Of a DNA stretch of 64,000 nt, positions 41,578 through 49,628 are shown in pieces. The notes under the pieces were generated by a model. The model did not search any database and was not told the DNA's origin. It saw nothing but the letters and a program-made list of their open reading frames with translations. A program made the translations under genes and the position numbers. Each line of letters starts with the position of its first letter. Positions within the stretch are counted from its first letter, which is position 1. The stretch covers positions 1 to 64,000 of the forward strand of contig NZ_CALLWC010000011.1 of NCBI RefSeq assembly GCF_938015785.1, written 5' to 3'. Origin of the DNA: an uncultured Campylobacter sp. (lineage in GTDB: Bacteria; Campylobacterota; Campylobacteria; Campylobacterales; Campylobacteraceae).

Positions 41578-42078
41578 CTATAACCCTGCTTTGCGGCATA
41601 TCTCCTCGCTTACCTGCGAATCAAGTAGGTGCGAGCTTGGATAATCGTAGAAAAATCGGTGCACTTCGCGCACTCCGCTTCGCAATAAAGCTCGCGTACT
41701 AGGTGCGTTGCAGTCATTTTCGGTAATATCCTTGGTTAGTAATTTGAGATATTTTTGCCGATCGGAGTTTTTCAGGCTCGCCCAGCCAGGGCTTAGCGAG
41801 TAGGCATAGATCAGATCGCTTCCTTGTGCACTAATTTCTTCGAGGAAGGCAAACTGCGCGACCTTAACGTGGGGCTTTTCACCGCCTACGTCCGCTGCGA
41901 TCTCGCTAGCTGCGGCTTTAGCGACGAGTGCGGGCGAGCCTAGCTTACTAAGCGCCTCAAAACGCGCCGTTACTGCGGGATCCTCGGTGACTTGACGCTT
42001 TTGGTATTTAGCCGCACTGCAACCGCCTAGCAACATCACGAACGCGCCGCATAGCGCTAAAATTTTAAAATTTCTCAT
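41578..42078 (-). CDS. Lipoprotein of unknown function
   Basis: The 166-residue precursor has a lipobox MLLGGC (Cys20) and a helical body with KLGSPALVAKAAASEIAADV and a C-terminal Cys-bearing part (ENDCNAPSTRALL, SEEICRKAGL), which could form a disulfide. I do not recognise the family. It is divergent from lpxB with both promoters in 68 bases: minus-strand TAAAAT at 42100-42105 and plus-strand TATAAT at 42117-42122. Confidence 0.75.
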   Translation of the reverse strand: MRNFKILALCGAFVMLLGGCSAAKYQKRQVTEDPAVTARFEALSKLGSPALVAKAAASEIAADVGGEKPHVKVAQFAFLEEISAQGSDLIYAYSLSPGWASLKNSDRQKYLKLLTKDITENDCNAPSTRALLRSGVREVHRFFYDYPSSHLLDSQVSEEICRKAGL

Positions 42079-42116
42079 CTTAAATCCTTTGTCGGCTTAA
42101 TTTTAGCACATTTTGC

Positions 42117-42122
42117 TATAAT
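42117..42122 (+). promoter_or_regulatory. Probable -10 box for lpxB
   Basis: TATAAT, 25 bases before the TTG start at 42147 and divergent from the lipoprotein gene. Confidence 0.6.
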
Positions 42123-42146
42123 TGACAAAAATTCAAAAGGCTAAAT

Positions 42147-43316
42147 TTGAAATACCTAATCTCCTGCTTAGAGCCCTCGGCGAATCTGCATTTTAAAGAG
42201 GTTCTTGAGCGTCTTAAAAAGCTCGATCCCGCTTGCGAGATTTGCGGAATTTTCGATGAAAAACTTGGCTCGCCGATATACAAAAGCAGCGAGTTTTCGG
42301 CGATGGGCTTTATAGAAATTCTGCCGCTAATTTTAAAAGCCAAGCGCGCGATAGCGCAGATGACGCGGCTTGCGGCGGAGTCCGATCGCGTGCTTTTGAT
42401 TGACTCACCCGCGTTTAATCTGCCGCTTGCTCGCGCGATCAAAGAAAGCGGCGCGCGCGCGGAAATTTCATATTATATCCTGCCGCAGGTTTGGGCGTGG
42501 AAGCCGCACAGAGCGGAGAAGCTGAAGGCGTTTTGCGACAATCTGCTCTCCATCTGGCCTTTTGAGGCGAAATTTTTCAGCGCGGACTACGAGGTAGATA
42601 AAGGCGCTACTCCGCGAAAAGCGAAGAGCAAAGACGCTGCACTACAAGAAGCAAAAGATAAAGATGCCGCGCGCCCGAGCGAGCAAAGCGCTAAAACCGC
42701 AAAATACTCTTTCGTGGGACATCCGCTGCTTGATGAGATAAAATTCCAAAAATCAAGCTACGAAAAACAGGGCAAGATCGCCTTTATGCCGGGCTCGCGC
42801 AGGGCTGAAATTTCAAGACTGATGCCGATTTTTAGAGCCCTTGTGCCTAAATTTGAAAATAGCGAGCGAGTCTTAATAATCCCGCCGCATCTGATGGATC
42901 AAAGAGATGAAATTTACGGGCCTCTGGACGGATTTAGCATCGCAAACGATACTCCCGCCACGCTTAAGGATTGCGATTTTGCCTTCATCTGCTCGGGTAC
43001 GGCGACGCTTGAGGCGGCGCTCATCGGCACTCCGTTTGTGCTGTGCTACAAAGCAAAGGCATTTGACGTTTGGCTCGCGCGAAAGCTCGTAAAGCTAAAG
43101 CACGTGGGGCTTGCGAATATTATTTTTGATTTTTTAGGCGAGGAGCCTCTACATGAGGAGCTTTTGCAAGGCGAAGTAAGCGCGCAAAACCTACTTTCTG
43201 CATACGAGCGCTGCGACGCCGCTAAATTTAAACTTGCGAGCAAGAAGCTGCGAGATTATCTAAAGTTCGGCTCCAGCGAAAACGTGGCAAAAATTTTAAC
43301 GCAGCCTGCGAGCTAA
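42147..43316 (+). CDS. lpxB: Lipid-A-disaccharide synthase with a charged insertion, TTG start
   Basis: LpxB joins UDP-2,3-diacylglucosamine to lipid X, making the lipid A disaccharide. The 389-residue protein shows ISCLEPSANLHFKEVL (residues 5-20), YYILPQVWAWKPHRAEKL (109-126), FMPGSRRAEISRLMPIF, and FICSGTATLEAALIGTPFVL. The TTG start follows AAAAGG. Residues about 151-186 (DNA 42597-42704) are an Ala/Lys/Asp insertion with an internal repeat (AKSKDAALQEAKDKDAARP), placed just before YSFVGHP where other LpxB have a short link. The catalytic parts look intact. Confidence 0.92.
   Translation: MKYLISCLEPSANLHFKEVLERLKKLDPACEICGIFDEKLGSPIYKSSEFSAMGFIEILPLILKAKRAIAQMTRLAAESDRVLLIDSPAFNLPLARAIKESGARAEISYYILPQVWAWKPHRAEKLKAFCDNLLSIWPFEAKFFSADYEVDKGATPRKAKSKDAALQEAKDKDAARPSEQSAKTAKYSFVGHPLLDEIKFQKSSYEKQGKIAFMPGSRRAEISRLMPIFRALVPKFENSERVLIIPPHLMDQRDEIYGPLDGFSIANDTPATLKDCDFAFICSGTATLEAALIGTPFVLCYKAKAFDVWLARKLVKLKHVGLANIIFDFLGEEPLHEELLQGEVSAQNLLSAYERCDAAKFKLASKKLRDYLKFGSSENVAKILTQPAS
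42597..42704 (+). repeat. In-frame charged insertion in lpxB
   Basis: About 36 extra codons with an imperfect repeat (KSKDAALQEA then KDKDAARPSE). The length is a multiple of three and the insert lies between the two Rossmann-like halves of the enzyme. Confidence 0.6.
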
Positions 43317-43336
43317 AATTTTAAGGCTAAAGCTTA

Positions 43337-43342
43337 TATAAT
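43337..43342 (+). promoter_or_regulatory. Probable -10 box for greA
   Basis: TATAAT in the 48-base gap after lpxB, 23 bases before the greA ATG. Confidence 0.55.
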
Positions 43343-43364
43343 TTGATAAAAAGAAAGGAAGATT

Positions 43365-43856
43365 ATGACGACAGAACCAATGACGCTTTACGGATATGAA
43401 AAGATCACCTCCGAGCTCAAAGAGCTTCAGGGCGTGAAGCTGCCTCACATTGTGCAGCAGATCGACATCGCACGCGGACACGGCGATCTGAAAGAAAACG
43501 CCGAGTACCACGCGGCGCGCGAAGAGCAGGCGTTTCTGCTATCGCGCATCGCCGAACTTAGCGACATCGTCTCTCGCTCAAAGATCATCGACCCCTCGAC
43601 CTACGAGCACGACCGCGTAAAATTCGGCTCCACCGTTACCTTTATGGACGTGGAGACCGAGCGGGAGGAGGTTTACACGATCGTAGGCCTTAGCGAGGCA
43701 GATATCTCGCGTAAGCTCATCAATATTAACACGCCGCTTGCACGCCAGCTTTTAGGCAAAGCAGAGGGCGATGAGGTTGTGCTTCAGCTACCATCAGGCA
43801 CGCGCGACGTGGAAATTCTAAGCGTCGAATACAAGCCGATTAAATTTGAGAATTAG
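43365..43856 (+). CDS. greA: Transcript-cleavage factor GreA
   Basis: The 163-residue protein has the N-terminal coiled-coil finger with GDLKENAEYHAAREEQ (the acidic tip contacting the RNA polymerase active site) and the C-terminal FKBP-like domain (TVTFMDVETEREEVYTIVG, then SPLARQLLG-like NTPLARQLLGKAEGDEV). GreA rescues stalled RNA polymerase by stimulating RNA cleavage. RBS AAAGGAA precedes the ATG. It is followed by argC after 1 base. Confidence 0.97.
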   Translation: MTTEPMTLYGYEKITSELKELQGVKLPHIVQQIDIARGHGDLKENAEYHAAREEQAFLLSRIAELSDIVSRSKIIDPSTYEHDRVKFGSTVTFMDVETEREEVYTIVGLSEADISRKLININTPLARQLLGKAEGDEVVLQLPSGTRDVEILSVEYKPIKFEN

Positions 43857-43857
43857 C

Positions 43858-44865
43858 GTGAAAAAAGTAGGCATCATCGGCGTTAGCGGCTATACGGGGC
43901 TTGAACTGATTAAAATTCTACTTTCCCATACGAGCTTTGAAATTTCATATTTGGGCGCCTCTACGCAGGGCGAGATAAGCGAAATTTTCCCTCAGCTGCG
44001 CGGCGTGTTTGAGATGCGCGTAGAAGCCGCAGACGCTCGCGTTGCGGCGCAAAGATGCGAGCTTGTGTTTTTAGCGCTGCCACATGAAAAAGCGATGGAA
44101 TTTGCCCGCGAAATTTTAAAATTTAAAAGTGTCAAAGTAGTCGATCTATCGGCTGATTATCGCTTAAGTCGCGAGCTTTACGAGAAAAATTACACTACGC
44201 ATTTAGACCCTCGTAATTTAGCCCACGCCGTTTACGGACTGCCTGAGCTAAATCGCGAAAAGATCCGCGCTGCGCGCCTTACGGCAAATCCGGGCTGCTA
44301 TCCCACCTGCTCTATTTTGGCGCTCGCGCCGTTCGTGCAGCTACTCGATCCGAGTATCGGCGTATTCATCGACGCAAAAAGCGGAGTAAGCGGCGCGGGC
44401 AAGGCTCTTAAGACAAGCAGCCATTTCGTAAGCGTAAACGAAAACGCGGGCGCCTACTCGCCGATCTCGCATCGCCACGCAGACGAGATCAAAGAGCAGC
44501 TGCAAATTTTAAAAGGCGGCGAATTTAGCACGCTTTTCGTGCCGAATTTGCTGCCGATTACGCGCGGAATGCTAGTTAGCGCGTTCGGCGTACTGCAAAA
44601 GAGCGTGGATGCAGAGGCGGTGCTGCGGGAGTTTTACGCAAACGAGCCTTTCGTGCGCGTCCGAAGCGAGCCCGTGAGTATAAAAAACGTCGCAGGAACG
44701 CACTTTTGCGATATTTTTGTAAAAACTGCGGGCGATAAAATTTGGATCAACTCGGCGATCGATAATCTTTTGCGCGGAGCATCGTCGCAGGCGGTCGCAA
44801 ACGCAAATTTAATGTGCGGCTTCGCCGAGGCTACGGCGCTGCCGCGTATCGCACACGGAATTTAA
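43858..44865 (+). CDS. argC: N-acetyl-gamma-glutamyl-phosphate reductase, GTG start
   Basis: The 335-residue enzyme reduces N-acetylglutamyl phosphate in arginine synthesis. The NADP motif GIIGVSGYTGLEL is at the N terminus and the catalytic Cys lies in ANPGCYPTCSIL (near 146-157). GTG 43858 gives the expected start (VKKVGIIG); the frame also allows TTG four codons earlier, overlapping the greA stop. HADEIKEQL and PNLLPITRGM are family segments. Confidence 0.95.
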   Translation: MKKVGIIGVSGYTGLELIKILLSHTSFEISYLGASTQGEISEIFPQLRGVFEMRVEAADARVAAQRCELVFLALPHEKAMEFAREILKFKSVKVVDLSADYRLSRELYEKNYTTHLDPRNLAHAVYGLPELNREKIRAARLTANPGCYPTCSILALAPFVQLLDPSIGVFIDAKSGVSGAGKALKTSSHFVSVNENAGAYSPISHRHADEIKEQLQILKGGEFSTLFVPNLLPITRGMLVSAFGVLQKSVDAEAVLREFYANEPFVRVRSEPVSIKNVAGTHFCDIFVKTAGDKIWINSAIDNLLRGASSQAVANANLMCGFAEATALPRIAHGI

Positions 44866-44907
44866 GCGATGTGCTTTTTGCAAAAGCCGTCACGCGCGGG
44901 AGCCTAG

Positions 44908-45642
44908 ATGCAAAATGATCAAATTCAGACGATAAAACCGGGCGCGATCTTTATCGGCGATGCGCACGCGGGCGCAAGCAGGCCGCAATTTTTGAAATTT
45001 CTGCGCGCGCTGAAGGCCGAACCCGCGCCGCCGCCTCAAATTTTTATGATGGGCGACATGTTTGATTTTTTGGCAAACACGACCTATGTACAGCGCTTCT
45101 ACGAAGAGGAGATCGCGCTAATAAACGAGCTGTCGCGAAAATGCGAAATTTTTTACTTCGAGGGCAACCACGATTTTAATCTGCGCGAAATTTTTCCCCG
45201 CGCAAAAGTTTATCCAAACGCCGCGCAGCCCGTGAAATTTATCTGCGAGAGCGGCGAGGCGGTACAGATCGCGCATGGCGATCTGTTTTTGCCGCGCCTG
45301 ACGCAGTTTACTCTGCTTTCGCTACGAAACAGAGCTTTTCTGAAATTTATGGATCTGCTCGATCGCGCTTTAAAATTTAAAATTTCAAAGATGATCTTAA
45401 AATCGCAAAAGGGGAAAAACCTATACAAAAAAATGCCAAATTTTAAGGATATAATCGCGCCGAAGATCGATTTTTACGCGGCAAATTTAATCATCGAGGG
45501 ACATTATCATCAAGATGAAATTTTATATTTCGGCGAGAAAAAATATATAAATTTGTGCTCTTTCGGGGTTAGGAGCAAAATTTACGAGGTCGCAAAAAGC
45601 GAAAAATTTATGCTAATTCCAAAAAACTTAAACTTAAATTAG
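44908..45642 (+). CDS. LpxH-like metallophosphoesterase
   Basis: The 244-residue protein has the calcineurin motifs IGDAHAG (17-23), MGDMFDF (49-55), GNHDFNL (85-91), AHGD and GHYHQDE. The order and spacing, with the HGD segment, fit UDP-2,3-diacylglucosamine diphosphatase-type proteins (LpxH or the UshA-unrelated epsilonproteobacterial form). lpxB two genes upstream makes a lipid A role attractive, but the lpx assignment is inference from family and neighbourhood. Confidence 0.75.
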   Translation: MQNDQIQTIKPGAIFIGDAHAGASRPQFLKFLRALKAEPAPPPQIFMMGDMFDFLANTTYVQRFYEEEIALINELSRKCEIFYFEGNHDFNLREIFPRAKVYPNAAQPVKFICESGEAVQIAHGDLFLPRLTQFTLLSLRNRAFLKFMDLLDRALKFKISKMILKSQKGKNLYKKMPNFKDIIAPKIDFYAANLIIEGHYHQDEILYFGEKKYINLCSFGVRSKIYEVAKSEKFMLIPKNLNLN

Positions 45643-45643
45643 C

Positions 45644-45649
45644 TATAAT
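45644..45649 (+). promoter_or_regulatory. Probable -10 box for serB
   Basis: TATAAT immediately after the preceding stop, 25 bases before the serB ATG. Confidence 0.55.
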
Positions 45650-45673
45650 TCCTAAATTTTTGCGAGGATATTT

Positions 45674-46297
45674 ATGATAAAGCTTTGTGTTTTCGACTTT
45701 GATTCTACGCTGATGGACGGCGAGACGATAGGTTTTTTCGCCGCCAAAATGGGCACGCAGCGACAAGTTAGCGAAATTACGAAGCGCGCGATGGCGGGCG
45801 AGCTTGATTTTTTCGAGAGCCTTAGCGAGCGCGTGGCGCTGATAAAGGGGATGAAGCTTAGCGATGCTAAAGCTATCGCAGAAAGCCTGCCTTTTGTTTG
45901 CGGTGCTAACGAGATCGTCGCGTATCTGAAAAATAAAGGCATAAAGGTGATCGTCTTTAGCGGCGGATTTCATCTCGCTACCGACGCCGCGCAGAAAAAA
46001 CTAGGCTTTGACGCGAGCTTTGCAAACTATCTGCACGAAAAAAACGGAATTTTAACCGGGCTTTTCGGCGGCGAGATGATGTTTGGCTACTCAAAAGGCG
46101 TCCTGCTTGCGCAGCTTAAATCGCTGATGGGTCTAAAGACGAGCGAAGTAATGTGCGTGGGAGACGGCGCGAACGACGTTTCGATGTTTCGCGAGGCGGG
46201 ATTTAAAATCGCCTTTTGCGCGAATGAGATTTTAAAAGAGCATGCGAGCGTCTGCATTGAAAAAAAGGATTTGAAGGAGATTATGAAATATGTATGA
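45674..46297 (+). CDS. serB: Phosphoserine phosphatase
   Basis: The 207-residue HAD phosphatase makes serine from phosphoserine. HAD motifs: CVFDFDSTLMDGE (residues 5-17, nucleophile Asp8), VFSGGFHLATD (motif II) and MCVGDGANDVSMF (motif IV). No N-terminal ACT domain, as in short forms. serC lies at the far right of the window, so two serine pathway genes are here but not adjacent. It overlaps tal by 8 bases. Confidence 0.93.
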   Translation: MIKLCVFDFDSTLMDGETIGFFAAKMGTQRQVSEITKRAMAGELDFFESLSERVALIKGMKLSDAKAIAESLPFVCGANEIVAYLKNKGIKVIVFSGGFHLATDAAQKKLGFDASFANYLHEKNGILTGLFGGEMMFGYSKGVLLAQLKSLMGLKTSEVMCVGDGANDVSMFREAGFKIAFCANEILKEHASVCIEKKDLKEIMKYV

Positions 46298-47297
46298 TAA
46301 AGCCCTAAATTTCAGCATTTGGTGCGACTTTTTGGAGCGCGATTTTATCGATAAAGATTTCGACGAGCTGATCAAAAAAGGCATAATTAACGGCGCAACT
46401 TCCAATCCTGCGATCTTTAAAAACGCGATCCTAAGCTCCCCCGCATACGATGCGGCTAAAGAGGAATTTAGAAAAAAAGAGCCTAAAAAGCTGTATGAAA
46501 TTTTAGCCACTGCGGACATCAGAAGTGCGGCGGAGAGCCTTCTTAAAAATTTTATTAACGGCGATGACGGCTTTGTAAGTATCGAGGTTGATCCATATTT
46601 CGCAGACGACGCCGAGGCGATGTACCGCGAGGGCAAGCACTTATATAGCACGATCGGCATGCCAAACGTAATGATAAAAATCCCCGCTACGAAGGCGGGC
46701 TACGAAGCGATGCGCGATCTGCTAAAAAAGGGGATCAGCGTAAACGCGACTTTGGTTTTCTCGCCGGAGCAGACCGTAAAATGCATCGAGGCGATAAAAG
46801 AGGGTATTGCGGGCTTTCGCCGCTATTTCCCGAAGGCAAATCTACCAAAAACCGTAATTAGCATCTTCGTTAGCCGCTTCGATAGGTTACTGGATGAAAA
46901 AATGGCCGCGGCGGGCCTTCCTACCGGCAAAATTGGCACGATGAACGCTTCAAAATGCTACAATATCATCGCTAAAGAAAATTTAAACTACGTAAAGCCG
47001 CTGTTTGCGAGCACAGGCGTAAAAGGAGATGATCTGCCGAAGGATTACTACGTAAGCGAGCTGATGTATCCGAGCTGCGTAAACACCGCGCCGCTTGAGA
47101 CCATAGAGGCTTTTGTAAGCGGCGATCAAAAACCCAAAACGCCGCCGAGCGACGCGCAGATAGAGGAATTTTTCGCCCAGGTAACGGATGCGAAGATCGA
47201 TATGAAAAAGGCGTATAAAAAGCTGCTGGATGACGGACTAGCGGCTTTTGAAGAGGCATTTAAAGAGATAATAAAAACACTTAAAAAGGAGAAATGA
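46290..47297 (+). CDS. tal: Transaldolase
   Basis: The 335-residue enzyme moves dihydroxyacetone units between sugar phosphates in the pentose phosphate pathway. The signature GATSNPAIFKNAI is near residue 35-47 and the Schiff-base Lys lies in MIKIPATKAGYEAM (near 130). Further blocks NATLVFSPEQ and ISIFVSRFDRLLD are family-typical. It is of the longer TalB-like type used in Campylobacter. It overlaps serB upstream and the PilT-type gene downstream by 4 bases. Confidence 0.95.
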   Translation: MYDKALNFSIWCDFLERDFIDKDFDELIKKGIINGATSNPAIFKNAILSSPAYDAAKEEFRKKEPKKLYEILATADIRSAAESLLKNFINGDDGFVSIEVDPYFADDAEAMYREGKHLYSTIGMPNVMIKIPATKAGYEAMRDLLKKGISVNATLVFSPEQTVKCIEAIKEGIAGFRRYFPKANLPKTVISIFVSRFDRLLDEKMAAAGLPTGKIGTMNASKCYNIIAKENLNYVKPLFASTGVKGDDLPKDYYVSELMYPSCVNTAPLETIEAFVSGDQKPKTPPSDAQIEEFFAQVTDAKIDMKKAYKKLLDDGLAAFEEAFKEIIKTLKKEK

Positions 47298-48514
47298 TGG
47301 CGGGTTCTATAGATTATTCGCAGTATCAAGTTGACGCTTCTACGCTGGATTTTAAGCAGCGAGATAGGCTAAATAAATATCTGGAATTTCTAATCCAAAA
47401 CGGCGGTAGCGACCTTCATATCAAGTCGGGCGCGGTTATCAGAGGGCGCATCCACGGCGAGCTAGTAAAATTTAGCAAGACGCCATTTTTGAAAGAGGAT
47501 GCGATGACGCTAGCTAAGGAGCTTCTCATCACGCGTTTTCCTGAGCTTATCGAGAAAAAGAGCGTGGATTTTACCTATAAGCTAAACGAAGATTATCGCT
47601 TCCGCGTTAATATTTTCTTTCAAATCGACGGTATCAGCGCGGTTTTCCGAACGATACCGGTTAAAATTCCAGAGATCGACGATCTAGGTCTGCCGCCTTC
47701 GATCAAAGATATTTGCGATACGGCTATGCGCGGCGTCGTGCTACTTACGGGACCTACGGGAAGCGGAAAGACGACAACGATCGCAAGCATGATCAATCGC
47801 ATAAATAGACAAAGAACCAGCCACGTCGTTACGATAGAAGACCCCGTGGAATTCGTATTTAAAGACGATAAATGCATCATCAATCAGCGCGCTATCGGTG
47901 AGGACTGCAATAACTTCGCCGATTCGCTTCGCGCCGCGCTGCGAGAGGATCCGGACGTAATATTCGTGGGCGAGATGCGCGATTTGGAGACGATCGAGAC
48001 CGCACTTCACGCCGCAGAGACGGGACACTTAGTGTTTTCGACGGTGCACACTATTGACGCAAAAGAGACGGTAAACCGTATCATTGCGATGTTTGAGCAG
48101 GCCGAACAGGAGCGTATCCGAATGACGCTTGCATCCGTCCTAGAGGCGGTAATCTCTCAGCGCCTTGCCCGTACTATCGAGGGAAAGCGCGTAGCCGTCG
48201 TTGAAATTCTACGCAAAAACACCCGTATTAAGGATATGATACTTGATGCGCGCGACGACGAAATTCCTGACGCGATCGCCGATGGTCGCAACACCTACGG
48301 CATGCAGACCTTCGATCAGCACCTGCTTGATCTTTATAGAGACGGCGTCATCACCCGTGAGGAGGCACTGGATAAGGCCTCTAAGCGAAACGACCTCGAT
48401 CTGCAGATAAAAAACGTCGATCTTGCCAAAAAAAGGGATTTGGCAGCAGAATCTGGAGAGAGCGCCGAGGAGATGCTCGCCGGCGAAGTCGTACAGCTAA
48501 AAGAGATCCGCTAA
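47294..48514 (+). CDS. pilT: PilT-type retraction ATPase
   Basis: The 406-residue secretion ATPase has an N-terminal PAS-like domain with NGGSDLHIKSG, Walker A GPTGSGKT (153-160), the Asp box TIEDPVEFV, Walker B with ALREDPDVIFVGEMRD and the His box AAETGHLVFSTVHT. The C-terminal AIRNLIRE-like motif of true PilT is replaced by KNTRIKDMI. PilT powers retraction of type IV pili or competence pseudopili. No other pilus gene is nearby, so its partners are elsewhere. It is coupled to tal. Confidence 0.9.
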   Translation: MMAGSIDYSQYQVDASTLDFKQRDRLNKYLEFLIQNGGSDLHIKSGAVIRGRIHGELVKFSKTPFLKEDAMTLAKELLITRFPELIEKKSVDFTYKLNEDYRFRVNIFFQIDGISAVFRTIPVKIPEIDDLGLPPSIKDICDTAMRGVVLLTGPTGSGKTTTIASMINRINRQRTSHVVTIEDPVEFVFKDDKCIINQRAIGEDCNNFADSLRAALREDPDVIFVGEMRDLETIETALHAAETGHLVFSTVHTIDAKETVNRIIAMFEQAEQERIRMTLASVLEAVISQRLARTIEGKRVAVVEILRKNTRIKDMILDARDDEIPDAIADGRNTYGMQTFDQHLLDLYRDGVITREEALDKASKRNDLDLQIKNVDLAKKRDLAAESGESAEEMLAGEVVQLKEIR

Positions 48515-48798
48515 GTCGCAAATTTTAAAATTCTAAATTTTTGCAATTTAAAATTTTAAAGAATTCTGCCTGCCGCTAGGCGGGCGGAATTTAATTCGTT
48601 TGCCCGCTGCTATGCGGGCAGATACTACCTTAAATTTCGTTTTAAAATATCTATAATTTCGATTAAAATTTCACGTACGATTAATCTTATAAAATTCCTA
48701 TTCATTTAATCTTTAATAAATAAAATTTCAACCAAATTTCAGGGGCGGGGGGGGGGGGGGGGGGTATAATTACACATATCTTTTATAAGGAGCAGGAG
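48515..48798. other. Non-coding AAATTT-rich region leading to the poly-G promoter
   Basis: About 280 bases: AAATTTTA words, an inverted phrase GCCCGCTGCTATGCGGGC (about 48602-48619) that could be the pilT terminator, then the 18-G run and promoter (listed separately). Confidence 0.5.
48742..48770 (+). promoter_or_regulatory. Poly-G tract (18 G) abutting a TATAAT box: candidate phase-variable promoter
   Basis: GGGGC at 48742-48746 is followed by 18 consecutive G (48747-48764), then TATAAT (48765-48770), 29 bases before a small ORF with a good RBS. Campylobacter poly-G tracts change length by slipped-strand mispairing. Here a length change would alter the distance between the -10 box and upstream promoter elements. 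18 is long for such tracts and its exact length may be affected by sequencing. Confidence 0.75.
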
Positions 48799-48909
48799 AT
48801 GGCGACACCAAAAAATAGAGTAGGAAAAAACGGCGATAAAAGAGGAAGAGCAGGAAGTTATAGAACTCCCGCTCAAAGAGCCGGAGATAAAAAGCGTCGT
48901 AAAAAGTAG
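48799..48909 (+). CDS. 36-residue highly basic protein of unknown function
   Basis: ATG 48799 follows AAGGAG (48787-48792). The product has 14 Lys/Arg and 2 Asp in 36 residues, starts MATPKNRVGKNGDKRGRAG and ends with a KKRRKK tail. It is far too basic for a membrane peptide and suits nucleic-acid or ribosome binding. Size and composition recall the small ribosomal protein bTHX (S31), but the match is loose and I do not assign it. The poly-G promoter and a terminator hairpin frame it as a one-gene unit. Confidence 0.75.
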   Translation: MATPKNRVGKNGDKRGRAGSYRTPAQRAGDKKRRKK

Positions 48910-48946
48910 TGATCTCGCGTCGAAATTGGGTGCAAGATTAAAATTT

Positions 48947-48978
48947 AAAGCGCTGCGAGCCGAAACTCTCGGCGCTTT
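48947..48978 (+). terminator. Terminator hairpin after the small basic protein gene
   Basis: AAAGCGC (48947-48953) pairs perfectly with GCGCTTT (48972-48978) and the inner CGAG/CTC bases can extend the stem. It is followed by an AATAAATTTT run. Confidence 0.65.
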
Positions 48979-49045
48979 AATAAATTTTAAATCGTGCAAA
49001 CAACCAAATGGATAAAATTTTAAAATTTCATCGCAAGAGAATTTT

Positions 49046-49627
49046 ATGAAATATGAGATAATCGACGTCCATACTGCACTAGAAATCGTTTTTAAAAATT
49101 TTAAATGGGCGCTGCTCATTGGAATTTTGCTGTTACCATTAGGCGTGGGTGCCGTGATTTTAGTGCTTTTGCCGTTTCAAAGTATTTTGATCTACAACAA
49201 AAACAAAAGATACCTGATCGATATGCAAACAGGTAAAATCACCTTCCCTAGAAGCGACGTTGAAAATAGCATTGTAGCTGTTTTGCTCTGCGCGCCGTAT
49301 TGGAATTTAATGCGCAGCAGAACCGTCACGGCAGATCAAATCGAGGATATGCGCTTAGAGAAAAAAGAGGTAAAAAGCGCAAATATTTTTAAAATTTTCC
49401 TAGCGGTGATTAAATTTTTTAGGATGAGCTCCAAAAATGCCAAAACAGCTAGATTGGGGCGGCGCATTAATGATATCCAAACAAGATATTATCTCTACGT
49501 CTTTGGAAGCTTCGGCTCGACGGGACTATACTTTTATGACAAGCAAAAGCGCGACGAGGTACGTAGCGCCATACGAGAATGCGTGCTTAAATTTAGCGCC
49601 AAAAATATAGATAGGAATTTATTCTGA
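49046..49627 (+). CDS. Membrane protein of unknown function
   Basis: The 193-residue protein has one or two membrane segments near the start (about residues 20-46, WALLIGILLLPLGVGAVILVLLPF, split by Pro/Gly). A soluble part follows (LIYNKNKRYLIDMQTGKITF onward), with basic C-terminal helices. I do not recognise a family. It lies 1 base before the split nuclease-like gene, so they may be linked, but I cannot assign a joint function. Confidence 0.6.
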   Translation: MKYEIIDVHTALEIVFKNFKWALLIGILLLPLGVGAVILVLLPFQSILIYNKNKRYLIDMQTGKITFPRSDVENSIVAVLLCAPYWNLMRSRTVTADQIEDMRLEKKEVKSANIFKIFLAVIKFFRMSSKNAKTARLGRRINDIQTRYYLYVFGSFGSTGLYFYDKQKRDEVRSAIRECVLKFSAKNIDRNLF

Positions 49628-49628
49628 G

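Noticed and set aside
48739..49119. Minus-strand frame across the poly-G tract
   Set aside because: It reads the tract as a proline run and runs antisense to the small basic gene and the start of the next gene.
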